Part shown: one piece after another, positions 18,812-27,150 of the stretch | Numbering within the stretch: the stretch's first letter is position 1 | Layout: each line of letters begins with the position of its first letter | Assembly (NCBI GenBank): GCA_947378305.1 | Contig: CANCJJ010000008.1 | Span: 26,987-90,986 of the forward strand | Origin: Phenylobacterium aquaticum | GTDB lineage: Bacteria > Pseudomonadota > Alphaproteobacteria > Caulobacterales > Caulobacteraceae | Length of the DNA stretch: 64,000 nucleotides | Direction: 5' to 3' | The notes under the pieces: generated by a model | Seen by the model: only the letters and a program-made list of their open reading frames with translations | What the model was told of the DNA's origin: nothing | Databases searched by the model: none | Made by a program: the position numbers and the translations under genes

Positions 18812-19966
18812 CTAGGTCCTTGCCTTGGGCCCACGACCCGCAGGCTTGCCCTGTCGATGCGCGCCCGCCCCCTTGGGTGCGGCACCTGTTCGTCCGCCCT
18901 CAGCCGCCCCGGCCGGTCGGGGCCTCTGGCCCGAGGACCGTTTGGGACCGATGGATGCAGGCCCGGGCTTCACCGGACGGGACTTGGTCGGATGGCCTGT
19001 CTTGGGTTTCGGCTTGGCCCATCCGGCCTTGTAGACAGTCTTGGTCTTTTCCGTGACCAGCCCGGGATCGGCATGGGCGACGGTGCGGGTGCCGCCGAGG
19101 CGACGCTGGCCCGAAACCGCCACCGGCTGGGCAACCGATCGCCATTGCGCCCTGTCGCCCGTCGGCAGCTTGTCCGGCTCGATATGGGCAGCGAGTTGTT
19201 CGCGAATGACCCGAGGCCCCACTTCTTCCACTGCGCCCATGGGCAGGGTCGCCAGGGCGAAGGGACCGTAGGCCAGCCGGATCAGGCGATTGACCTTCAG
19301 GCCCAGGGATTCGAGCACCCTGCGGACTTCGCGATTCTTGCCCTCGGCGAGGGTCAGGGTGATCCAGAGATTTGACCCCGTCGGCCCATCCTTGGCCTTG
19401 TCGAGGACGGCTTCAATGGGACCATAGTGCACACCCTCAACGGTGATGCCGTCCTTGAGCTGGTCAAGCCTGTCCTGGGTAATGCGACCATGGGCCCGGG
19501 CCCGATAGCGACGCACCAGGGCCGTTGCCGGGAGTTCCAGGCCGCGCGCCAGGCCGCCGTCATTGGTCAGGAGCAGCAGGCCCTCGGTATTCAGGTCGAG
19601 CCGCCCCACCGAGATCAGACGCGGCAGGCCGGGCGGAAGGGCATCAAAGACCGTGGGACGGCCCTGGGGGTCCTTGTGGCTGGTCACCAGGCCGACGGGC
19701 TTGTGATAGCGAAATAGCCGGGCCGGCTCAGCCCCGCTGACCACCTCGCCATCGACGCTCAAGACGTCACCCTCGGTCACTTTAATCGCAGGCGTTGTCA
19801 GGGTTTGACCGTTCAGCGACACACGGCCCGCCTCGATCAGCTTTTCGACATCGCGACGTGAGGCGACGCCTGCGCGCGCCAAGGCCTTGGCGACGCGTTC
19901 GCCGCTTAAGTCATTTTGCGATTGACCTGGAGGGGTCTGCCGGGTTCGTTTGGGGTCGTGGATCAT
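18812..19966 (-). CDS. RluB-family 23S rRNA pseudouridine synthase
   Basis: A 384-residue RsuA/RluB-type synthase. The N-terminal S4 RNA-binding domain (RVAKALARAGVASRRDVEKL...GRVSLNGQ) is followed by the catalytic domain with GRLDLNTEGLLLLTNDG, where Asp is the catalytic residue, and by GKNREVRRVLESLGLKVNRLIR. About 120 C-terminal residues form a basic, low-complexity Lys/Arg/Pro/Gly tail (PKPKTGHPTKSRPVKPGP and similar), probably an extra RNA-binding extension. The start is uncertain: the ATG at 19966 leaves only 12 bases to the divergent tadA start. Confidence 0.9.
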   Translation of the reverse strand: MIHDPKRTRQTPPGQSQNDLSGERVAKALARAGVASRRDVEKLIEAGRVSLNGQTLTTPAIKVTEGDVLSVDGEVVSGAEPARLFRYHKPVGLVTSHKDPQGRPTVFDALPPGLPRLISVGRLDLNTEGLLLLTNDGGLARGLELPATALVRRYRARAHGRITQDRLDQLKDGITVEGVHYGPIEAVLDKAKDGPTGSNLWITLTLAEGKNREVRRVLESLGLKVNRLIRLAYGPFALATLPMGAVEEVGPRVIREQLAAHIEPDKLPTGDRAQWRSVAQPVAVSGQRRLGGTRTVAHADPGLVTEKTKTVYKAGWAKPKPKTGHPTKSRPVKPGPASIGPKRSSGQRPRPAGAAEGGRTGAAPKGAGAHRQGKPAGRGPKART

Positions 19967-19978
19967 GATCAGAACACC

Positions 19979-20428
19979 ATGCGCATTGCCCTCGACGCGG
20001 CGCAAGCTGCGGCTGCACGGGGCGAGACCCCTGTGGGGGCTGTCATTGTCGACTCGACCACGGGCGAAGTCATTGCGACAGGCTCAAATTCCCCCATTTC
20101 AGCCCATGATCCCACGGCCCACGCCGAAATTGTTGCCCTGCGCGCAGCGGCACAAATCCGTGGAAATTATCGCCTGACCGGCCTGACCCTGGTGGTGACC
20201 TTGGAACCCTGCGCAATGTGTGCCGGGGCGATCAGCCATGCCCGAATTGGCAGACTGGTCTTTGGGGCCGCCGATGAAAAGGGCGGTGCCGTCATTCATG
20301 GGCCAAGATTTTTCGACCAGCCCACCTGTCACTGGCGGCCCGACGTCACCGGGGGCGTCATGGCCGAGGAAAGCTCTGCCCTGCTCAAAGACTTCTTCAA
20401 GGCCCGCCGTCGCAAGCCCACGGCCTAG
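19979..20428 (+). CDS. tadA: tRNA-specific adenosine deaminase
   Basis: A 149-residue zinc deaminase that converts A34 to inosine in tRNA-Arg(ACG). The catalytic motif HAEIVAL gives the zinc His and proton-shuttle Glu. PCAMCAGA gives the two zinc cysteines. MRIALDAAQAAAARGETPVGAVIV is the typical N-terminus. An in-frame GTG at 19958 is an alternative start but would overlap the rluB start region. Divergent from rluB, the usual alphaproteobacterial neighbour pair. Confidence 0.94.
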   Translation: MRIALDAAQAAAARGETPVGAVIVDSTTGEVIATGSNSPISAHDPTAHAEIVALRAAAQIRGNYRLTGLTLVVTLEPCAMCAGAISHARIGRLVFGAADEKGGAVIHGPRFFDQPTCHWRPDVTGGVMAEESSALLKDFFKARRRKPTA

Positions 20429-20431
20429 GGG

Positions 20432-21283
20432 CTAGACCAGGTTGCGCTTGTAAAGATCCAGAAGGGCCGTCCAGGCCTTTTCCGCCGCCGCTTCGTTGTA
20501 GATGGCAGAGCCCGGGACACACCAGCCATGCTGAGCGCCCGCATAAACCTCGACGGTTGCCGGACGTTTCTGAGCGGCGAAGGTCGCCTTGAGGGTGTCC
20601 TTGGCCGCAGGGTCCTTTTCGTCATCATTGGCGGCAATGGCGACCAGATAGGCCGCTGAGGACTTGGCAATTAGCAGGTGGGGGCTATCGGCATCTGCCG
20701 TAACCAATCCGCCACCATGGAAGGATCCCACAGCCCCGATCCGGTCCGGCAGGGCGGCGGCCGTCTGGAAGGTCATGGGGCCTCCCATGCAATAGCCCTG
20801 GACGCCCGCCTTGATCTTGCGATTGACCATGCGCTGACTGTCCAGAAAGGCGAACATGGCCTGGGCATCCCGGGCAACGGCTTCGGGGGTCAGGGGTGCC
20901 CGCAGGGCCATGAGCTTGGCCCGGTCCTCCGGGCTCGCCCAGTTGATCGGGCCGTCCAGGACGGGGGCCTTGCGGGTCCGGTAGAAGGGGTTGGGCACCA
21001 GGACCACATAGCCTTGGGCAGCAAGGCGGCGGCCCATGTCGCGGAAGGCCGGGCGCAGTCCCATAATGTCCGTCCAGATCAAGACGGCTGGCCAGCCGCC
21101 GGCAGGCGCGTCTTCCGTCGGATGACAGAGAACGGCGTCGCAAACGCCATCGGGCGTCTTGATCTTCATATCCATGTCCATGACAGCGGCCTGGCTGCTG
21201 CCAGCCAGGACCGTGGCCCCTGTGGCGACAGAAATGGCGGTAAAGCCGCGGCGGGTCATGTCTGAGTCTGTGGGGCTGGCCAT
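20432..21283 (-). CDS. Tat-exported dienelactone hydrolase family protein
   Basis: A 283-residue hydrolase. The N-terminus has a Tat signal (MTRRGFTAISVATGATVLAGSSQA), so export in folded form is likely. The dienelactone hydrolase triad is visible: Cys in GVQGYCMGGPM, Asp in AANDDEKD and His in AQHGWCVPG. DLH enzymes open lactones such as dienelactone; many relatives are carboxymethylenebutenolidases of unknown substrate. AAGGA seven bases before the ATG supports the start. It is convergent with tadA and just downstream of the aminotransferase gene. Confidence 0.9.
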   Translation of the reverse strand: MASPTDSDMTRRGFTAISVATGATVLAGSSQAAVMDMDMKIKTPDGVCDAVLCHPTEDAPAGGWPAVLIWTDIMGLRPAFRDMGRRLAAQGYVVLVPNPFYRTRKAPVLDGPINWASPEDRAKLMALRAPLTPEAVARDAQAMFAFLDSQRMVNRKIKAGVQGYCMGGPMTFQTAAALPDRIGAVGSFHGGGLVTADADSPHLLIAKSSAAYLVAIAANDDEKDPAAKDTLKATFAAQKRPATVEVYAGAQHGWCVPGSAIYNEAAAEKAWTALLDLYKRNLV

Positions 21284-21313
21284 GGTGTGGTCCTTCGAAG
21301 GTGTCAGAATCAA

Positions 21314-22486
21314 TCAGTCAATCAGTTTGGCGTCGGCGGCGGCCTGGGCCGCAGCGACATCGGCCTTGAAGCCTTGCGCCGCAAGGGCCTCCGCTAGGGC
21401 CGTCAGGCATAGCCGGACATGCCAGGGCGTCGCCGAAGAGCCCATCAGGCCAATACGCCAGACCTTGCCCTTGAGCGGTCCCAGCCCGGCCCCGAGTTCC
21501 AGGTCCCAGGCCTTGAGCACGTGGGCGCGGACGGCAGCTTCATCGACGCCCTCTGGCACCAGGATCGTATTGAGCTGGGGCAGGCGCGAGGCCTCCGCCA
21601 CCAGAAACTTCAGACCCATGGCCTCAAGTCCGGCAGCAAGGGCCTCATGGGTGCGGGCATGGCGGACCATGACGGCCTGCTGGCCTTCCTCGAACAGGGC
21701 CACAAGGGATTCGTGCAGGCCGTAGAGGGCATTGATCGGGGCGGTATGATGATAGGTCCGCCCACCCTCGCCGCCCCAGTAGCTCATGAGCAGGTTGAAA
21801 TCGAGCAACCAGTTCCGAACCTTGGTCTTGCGCCCTGTAATGGCCTTCTGGGCGCGCGGGGACAGGGCAATGGGCGACAGGCCCGGAGGGGCTGAGAGGC
21901 ACTTCTGGGTCCCGGAATAGACCACATCGGCATCCCAGGCCGCGACATCCACGGTAATGCCGCCGAGCGAGGTCACGCAGTCCACGATGGACAGGGCCCC
22001 ATATTTGCGCGCCAGGCCGCAGAGGGTTGCCGCGTCGGAGCGCACGCCGGTCGAGGTCTCGGCATGGACAAAGGCCAGCACCTTGACGGGGCCAGACTTC
22101 AGGGCCTCTTCGATCTGGTGGGGGTCCACGGGCAGACCCCAGTCAAACTCAACCTTGGTGACCTCCGCACCGGCCCGATCCGCCATGTCGGCCATGCGGC
22201 CCCCAAAGGCCCCGTTAATGGCAATGACCGCCCGGTCACCCGGCTCAAGCAGGTTCATGATGGCCGCTTCCATGCCCGCCGTGCCCGGCGCCGGCAGGGG
22301 AACGCAGGCATGGTCAGGCGCGTTGAACAAGCGGCCCAGGGAAGATTTGATCTCTTCCATCAGGGACTGAAAGGCAGGATCGAGGTGACCGATGGTCGGA
22401 CGGGCAAGGGCTGCAAGCACCCGGGGGCTGACATCCGAGGGGCCGGGGCCCATCAGTATGCGGCGGGGGGGATGAAAACTCTGCAT
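21314..22486 (-). CDS. Class V aminotransferase (alanine/serine-glyoxylate type)
   Basis: A 390-residue PLP enzyme. MGPGPSDVSPRVLAALARPTIGHLDPAF is the typical N-terminus of alanine- or serine-glyoxylate aminotransferases. The PLP lysine is in VVYSGTQKCLSAPPGLSPIA, and the substrate-carboxylate Arg region VWRIGLMG is near the C-terminus. It transfers the amino group of alanine or serine to glyoxylate in the cytoplasm. It precedes the dienelactone hydrolase-like gene by about 30 bases and is probably co-transcribed. Donor specificity is not resolved here. Confidence 0.92.
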   Translation of the reverse strand: MQSFHPPRRILMGPGPSDVSPRVLAALARPTIGHLDPAFQSLMEEIKSSLGRLFNAPDHACVPLPAPGTAGMEAAIMNLLEPGDRAVIAINGAFGGRMADMADRAGAEVTKVEFDWGLPVDPHQIEEALKSGPVKVLAFVHAETSTGVRSDAATLCGLARKYGALSIVDCVTSLGGITVDVAAWDADVVYSGTQKCLSAPPGLSPIALSPRAQKAITGRKTKVRNWLLDFNLLMSYWGGEGGRTYHHTAPINALYGLHESLVALFEEGQQAVMVRHARTHEALAAGLEAMGLKFLVAEASRLPQLNTILVPEGVDEAAVRAHVLKAWDLELGAGLGPLKGKVWRIGLMGSSATPWHVRLCLTALAEALAAQGFKADVAAAQAAADAKLID

Positions 22487-22552
22487 GGTGCGCCCTCAAG
22501 AAAATTGCCCGCAAGGATTACGGGAAGCCGGGACCGATGTCAGCCTGCCAAT

Positions 22553-23329
22553 TCAGCCCAGCAATCGCGCCTCGATCCGGGACCTGAGGACGGCGTCAAT
22601 GCCCAGCACATCCTGAAGATAGCCGTCGATCGAGCCCGACGTGTCGACAATGCGCCGGAAAGCACGATCCAGGTAGGATTCATGGACCGAGACGGCGACC
22701 CGCAAGGCCTGGTCATCGATCTTTAGGCCGGTAAGGTCCTGAATGTAGGAATCCAGGAACCGCACCCGGCTCTGGATCCGGCCTTCGATATTTGTGGCGA
22801 GATAGTCGGTGACGACATCATGAGGATGGACGCCAGCCAGGTGATGGGTGAGGGCACAGATCATGCCCGTGCGATCCTTGCCCGCCGCGCAATGAACCAG
22901 GATCGCTCCGTCTGTTTCACCCAATGCCCGGAAATAGCGGGAAAACAGGTCTATGTGGCGGGCCTCATAGGGCAGGTTGTGATAGAAATTCAGGGAATCC
23001 TTGCGGAACCAGTCGCCATCCAGGGTTTCGGCCTGTTTGAGGAGAACAGACCAGTCTTCGTTGACATGCTCCTCATGGTTTTCAACGACCTGGCCCGAAA
23101 ATCCGTCCCAGCGCCGGGAGGGTTCACGCCCACGCTCAAGCGGACGCCGGAGGTCGACAATCACGCTGATCCCCAGGGCCTTGAGCACCTCCAGATCTGC
23201 TGGGGTGGCCCCGGAATGGTTGGCAGACCGATAGAGCTGACCCCGCTTCAGGCCCCGACCACAGACGGTCTCATAGCCGCCGAAGTCCCGGAAGTTCTCG
23301 ATGCCTTCGAGGTCAAGGTGTCGCGTCAT
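22553..23329 (-). CDS. Tyrosine-protein phosphatase (PTP/MptpB-like)
   Basis: A 258-residue phosphatase. The P-loop is HCAAGKDRTG, containing the Cys nucleophile and Arg, in the Y_phosphatase3 subgroup related to MptpB and lipid or tyrosine phosphatases. The N-terminus GIENFRDFGGYETVCGRGLKRGQLYRS is diagnostic (NxRDxGG...YRS). No signal peptide is seen, so it is probably cytoplasmic. It follows amn by 11 bases on the same strand and is likely in one transcript with it. The substrate is unknown. Confidence 0.92.
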   Translation of the reverse strand: MTRHLDLEGIENFRDFGGYETVCGRGLKRGQLYRSANHSGATPADLEVLKALGISVIVDLRRPLERGREPSRRWDGFSGQVVENHEEHVNEDWSVLLKQAETLDGDWFRKDSLNFYHNLPYEARHIDLFSRYFRALGETDGAILVHCAAGKDRTGMICALTHHLAGVHPHDVVTDYLATNIEGRIQSRVRFLDSYIQDLTGLKIDDQALRVAVSVHESYLDRAFRRIVDTSGSIDGYLQDVLGIDAVLRSRIEARLLG

Positions 23330-23340
23330 ATTGCCAGGCC

Positions 23341-24792
23341 TCAGCGGAAGGGAGGTTCGTCAAAGCTGCGCAGTTTGCGCGAATGCAGCCTGGGCCCCTC
23401 GTTGCGCAGGAGGTCCATGGTCGACAGACCAATCTGGAGGTGCTGGCCGATTGCACGTTCATAGAAGGCATTGGCCTGGCCCGGCAGTTTGATCTCGCCA
23501 TGCAGGGGCTTGTCAGACACGCATAACAAGGTCCCGTAGGGCACCCGGAAGCGGTAGCCCTGAGCCGCAATCGTGGCGCTTTCCATGTCTATGGCCACAG
23601 CGCGGGACTGGTTGAACCGGATCGCGCTGGAAGAATATCGCAATTCCCAGTTTCGATCATCGGTGGTGACCACCGTGCCGGTCCGCAGACGGCGCTTCAG
23701 GAGCTCACCCGCCTCGCCCGTGACCTGTTCGGCCGCGCGTCCAAGAGCCACCTGAACCTCGGCAATCGGGGGAATTGGGATTTCCGGTGGCAGGACACCA
23801 TCCAGAACATGGTCGTCCCGCAGATAGGCATGGGCCAGGACATAGTCCCCAATGGTCTGGGAGCCACGTAGTCCGCCACAGTGGCCGATCATGAGCCAGG
23901 CTTGGGGGCGCAGGACCGCCAGGTGATCGGTGATGGTTTTCGCATTGGACGGGCCGACCCCGATATTGACCAGGGTAATGCCGCGACGGCCCTCGGCCAT
24001 CAGGTGATAGGCCGGCATTTGGTGACGCCGCCAGGGGCCTTCCGCCACCATCTGTTCGGGATTTGGGGTCTCCTTGGTGACCAGGATCCGCCCGGCTGCG
24101 GACAGGGCAGTATATGGGCCGTCGCCCTTGAGCTGCCCACAGGCCCAGCGAACGAACTCATCCACATAGCGATGATAGTTGGTGAAGAGGATGAACTGCT
24201 GGACGTCCTCAGCCGGTGTTCCGGTGTAGTGGGTCAGGCGCGCCAGGGAGAAATCCGTCCGAAGGCCATCAAACAGGGCCAGGGGGCGGGGATCATCCGG
24301 GTTCATGTGCCATTGGCCATCGGCGACCTCGTCACCGATGTTTGCAAGTTCCGTGGTCGGGAAGTGCCGGGCGATTTCGGACGCGCCAATATCGGCCTTG
24401 GCGAGGTCCACGGACCCATCGAGGACGTAAGGAAAGGGAATTTCCTGGTCTGACCGCTCGACGTCGATCTCGACCTTAAAATCCTGCATCAGCAAGGAGA
24501 TCTGCTCAATCAGATAGGCCTTGTAATGATCGGGGCGTGTCACCGTCACCGCATACTGGCCGGGCGTGCCGATCCGGGCATAGGCGCGCGATAGCCGGGG
24601 ATAGTCCTGGCCTGCGGGCCAGTTCAGCGTCAGTCTGGGATAGGTAAAGGCACGCGCGGCCCGGACCGCCGGGTCCGGAGGCGGGCCACCTGCCAGGAAG
24701 GTTTTCAAGGCTTCGCGCAGGGCTTCGACCGAAGCACGGTATTCATCGTCTAACCGTTGCCAGATGCGAACGGCGTCTTGTTCTGTTGTCAT
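23341..24792 (-). CDS. amn: AMP nucleosidase
   Basis: A 483-residue AMP nucleosidase that hydrolyses AMP to adenine and ribose 5-phosphate, helping control adenylate levels. The N-terminal regulatory domain includes RPDHYKAYLIEQISLLM. The C-terminal nucleoside phosphorylase-like domain has RHQMPAYHLMAEGRRGITLV, IGVGPSNAKTITDHLAVLRP, MIGHCGGLR and AIDMESATIAAQGYRFRVP. The length agrees with E. coli Amn. It leads a probable operon with the phosphatase gene and is divergent from the symporter gene. Confidence 0.95.
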   Translation of the reverse strand: MTTEQDAVRIWQRLDDEYRASVEALREALKTFLAGGPPPDPAVRAARAFTYPRLTLNWPAGQDYPRLSRAYARIGTPGQYAVTVTRPDHYKAYLIEQISLLMQDFKVEIDVERSDQEIPFPYVLDGSVDLAKADIGASEIARHFPTTELANIGDEVADGQWHMNPDDPRPLALFDGLRTDFSLARLTHYTGTPAEDVQQFILFTNYHRYVDEFVRWACGQLKGDGPYTALSAAGRILVTKETPNPEQMVAEGPWRRHQMPAYHLMAEGRRGITLVNIGVGPSNAKTITDHLAVLRPQAWLMIGHCGGLRGSQTIGDYVLAHAYLRDDHVLDGVLPPEIPIPPIAEVQVALGRAAEQVTGEAGELLKRRLRTGTVVTTDDRNWELRYSSSAIRFNQSRAVAIDMESATIAAQGYRFRVPYGTLLCVSDKPLHGEIKLPGQANAFYERAIGQHLQIGLSTMDLLRNEGPRLHSRKLRSFDEPPFR

Positions 24793-24905
24793 GATGTCTA
24801 ATAGCAGCTTTTCCCGGCAATTTCGAGATGCTCTGTTCAGGCGGTCTGGACGAAGCCTGCAATCCCGGCGACAAGGTCAGCCTAGGCTTGTCTCGGGGAT
24901 CGCTC

Positions 24906-26159
24906 ATGAATCGTCTGTTCACCACATTCGTGGTCCTGGCCATGGTCGCAGGCGTCGGTGCCGGATGGGCGGCGCACACCTTCCTGACCCCGGACCAGAC
25001 CGCCAGTTTTGCCGACAACCTGTCCATCATCACGACCATATTTCTTCGCATGATCAAGATGATCATCGCGCCCCTGGTCTTTTCGACCCTGGTGGCCGGG
25101 ATTGCGCACATGGAAGATGCAGCCGCCGTGGGCCGGGTGGGTGTGAAGGCCATGTTCTGGTTCATTATGGCCTCGATCTTCTCGCTGACCATTGGTCTGA
25201 TTATGGTTCACCTGCTCCAGCCCGGAGCGGGAATTTCGCTCGACCCTGCCGTTGCAGCCGCCCAGGCGGCCTCGACGACCCCGGCCCTGACCCTCAAGGA
25301 ATTCCTGACCACCCACCTGGTGCCAGACTCCATCATCAAGGCCATGGCGAATAACGAAATCCTGCCGATCGTGATCTTCTCCGTCTTCATCGGCACGGCC
25401 GTGTCCTCCCTGGAAGACCGAGCGCCGGCCGTTATGGTGCTGGTGGAACAGATCGCCGCCATCATGCTCAAGGTCACCAGCTATGTCATGCTGGCCTCGC
25501 CGTTGGCGATCTTCGCCGCCCTGGCCTCGGTGATTTCAACCAAGGGGCTGGATATCCTGGGGGCCTATGCGCGGTTTGTCGGAGGGTTCTACCTGTCCCT
25601 GGGCCTGCTCTGGGTTCTGTTACTTGGGGCCCTCGTGGTCTTTGTCGGGCCCCGGGCTTTCCGCCTGATTGCCGGGATTCGCCAGCCTATCCTTTTGGCC
25701 TTTTCCACGGCATCGTCAGAAGCGGCCTATCCAGGCACCCTGTCAGCGCTCCAGAACTTCGGGGTTTCGCGCAAGGTGGCCAGTTTTGTCCTGCCGCTTG
25801 GCTATTCGTTCAATCTGGACGGATCGATGATGTACTGCACCTTTGCGACCCTCTTCATCGCCCAGATCTATGGGGTGCACCTGTCGCTTATGCAGCAGAT
25901 CACCATGCTGGGGCTATTGATGGTCACATCAAAGGGCATGGCGGGAGTCCCAAAGGCCTCCATCGTCGTGATCGCCGCCACCCTGACCTATTTCAAACTG
26001 CCTGAGGCCGGGATCGGCCTGATCCTTGGCGTTGACCAGTTGCTGGACATGGGACGTTCCGCCACGAATGTGGTCGGCAATTCCGTTGCCAGTGCCGTGG
26101 TCGCGCGTTGGGAAAACCAGATCGTCGAGCCTGGAAAAGAAGCTCAGGCGGGCGCTTAA
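24906..26159 (+). CDS. Dicarboxylate/amino acid:cation symporter (DAACS family)
   Basis: A 417-residue inner-membrane transporter with about eight helices and re-entrant loops. Family features are MIKMIIAPLVFSTLVAGIAHM, AFSTASSEAAYP (the serine-rich hairpin 1), LPLGYSFNLDGSMMY, SKGMAGVPKASIVV and the substrate-binding DMGRSATNVVGNSVAS. Relatives (DctA, GltP) import C4-dicarboxylates or glutamate with protons or sodium. The ATG at 24906 starts the first helix directly; a frame from 24828 adds an unlikely cytosolic tail. Substrate not determined. Confidence 0.93.
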   Translation: MNRLFTTFVVLAMVAGVGAGWAAHTFLTPDQTASFADNLSIITTIFLRMIKMIIAPLVFSTLVAGIAHMEDAAAVGRVGVKAMFWFIMASIFSLTIGLIMVHLLQPGAGISLDPAVAAAQAASTTPALTLKEFLTTHLVPDSIIKAMANNEILPIVIFSVFIGTAVSSLEDRAPAVMVLVEQIAAIMLKVTSYVMLASPLAIFAALASVISTKGLDILGAYARFVGGFYLSLGLLWVLLLGALVVFVGPRAFRLIAGIRQPILLAFSTASSEAAYPGTLSALQNFGVSRKVASFVLPLGYSFNLDGSMMYCTFATLFIAQIYGVHLSLMQQITMLGLLMVTSKGMAGVPKASIVVIAATLTYFKLPEAGIGLILGVDQLLDMGRSATNVVGNSVASAVVARWENQIVEPGKEAQAGA

Positions 26160-26171
26160 AAACCTCCCCCT

Positions 26172-26214
26172 GACACCCTATGTCTAGCCTCTGAAGGCGA
26201 GGCTTACGGGTGTC
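26172..26214 (+). promoter_or_regulatory. Hairpin abutting the M48 peptidase start codon
   Basis: GACACCC (26172-26178) pairs with GGGTGTC (26208-26214), and inside it GCCTC (26187-26191) pairs with GAGGC (26199-26203). The ATG begins at 26215, directly after the stem. The only Shine-Dalgarno-like GAGG is inside the inner stem, so folding should reduce initiation. It could act as a thermometer or other translational switch; this is an inference. Confidence 0.45.
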
Positions 26215-27144
26215 ATGAGCAATCCTCTTCGAACTTTTTTCCTGCTGACGGGCCTGATTGCTACTTTCCTCATTGTCGGGGACATGGCCGGAGGCGAGCG
26301 GGGTATCTTGATCGGCTTGGTTTTGGCCCTTGGCCTAGGCCTGGTCGCCTATCTGAATGCCGACCGGTTCGTTCTGGCCCTTTATCGCGCCAGGGCGGTC
26401 GATGGCACGGATCCAGACCCGCGCATTCAGGCCTTTGTCAAAGATACCCTGAAAATGGCGGAACAGGCCTGTATGCCCCTGCCGCGGATATACCTTACCG
26501 ACCAGTCCCAGCCCAATGCCTTTACGGCTGGACGAGACCCAGCCCACGCCTCCGTGATTGCCACACAAGGTATGATTGAGGTCCTGAACCGACGCGAGAT
26601 CCGGGCGGTAATGGCCCATGAACTGGCCCATATCATCTCGGGCCATACCCTGCCCATGACCCTCACAGCCACAATGGCCGGAACACTTTCTGCCCTGGGA
26701 AGCCTTTCAGCCCTGTCGGGCATTTTGCAGAAAGAGGAAAGACAGAGCGCGCGCTCCGGCCGTCCGGGCTCGAGCCTGCTGGCACCGGTTGCCGCCGCCC
26801 TGGTACGAATGTCGATCCGTCGACATCGGGTGTTTCAGGCGGACAGGATCGGCGCTGACATCTGCGGAGATCCCGAGGCTCTGGCCAGCGCCTTGCGGAA
26901 AATTGCTGCCTCCGTGCGCGACGTGCCCAACAGGACAGCCCTGGTCCACCCTGCAACCAGCCACCTGTTCATCGTCAACCCCTTGAGGCGACAGGGTTTT
27001 GAAGCCGGCTCATTGCGCCTCTCGGACACAGGGGTCTTTCAGGAACGGCGGCAAGCGCGCGGTGTCGATGCCCTGTTTTCCACTCACCCCGACACAGGCC
27101 AACGGGTGGCCGCCCTGCTCGACATGGCCAATCGTCGCTGCTGA
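26215..27144 (+). CDS. M48-family (HtpX-like) membrane protein, probable metallopeptidase
   Basis: A 309-residue protein with two N-terminal helices (about residues 7-22 and 30-46) and a cytoplasmic M48 domain. HELAH (about 135-139) supplies two zinc His and the catalytic Glu. HtpX proteases degrade damaged membrane proteins. The third ligand, normally Glu in REFxAD, is replaced: the matching segment reads RVFQADRIGAD (about residue 206). Either another residue binds zinc or activity is altered. A hairpin covers the ribosome-binding region. It follows the symporter gene by 55 bases. Confidence 0.85.
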   Translation: MSNPLRTFFLLTGLIATFLIVGDMAGGERGILIGLVLALGLGLVAYLNADRFVLALYRARAVDGTDPDPRIQAFVKDTLKMAEQACMPLPRIYLTDQSQPNAFTAGRDPAHASVIATQGMIEVLNRREIRAVMAHELAHIISGHTLPMTLTATMAGTLSALGSLSALSGILQKEERQSARSGRPGSSLLAPVAAALVRMSIRRHRVFQADRIGADICGDPEALASALRKIAASVRDVPNRTALVHPATSHLFIVNPLRRQGFEAGSLRLSDTGVFQERRQARGVDALFSTHPDTGQRVAALLDMANRRC

Positions 27145-27150
27145 CCGGGC

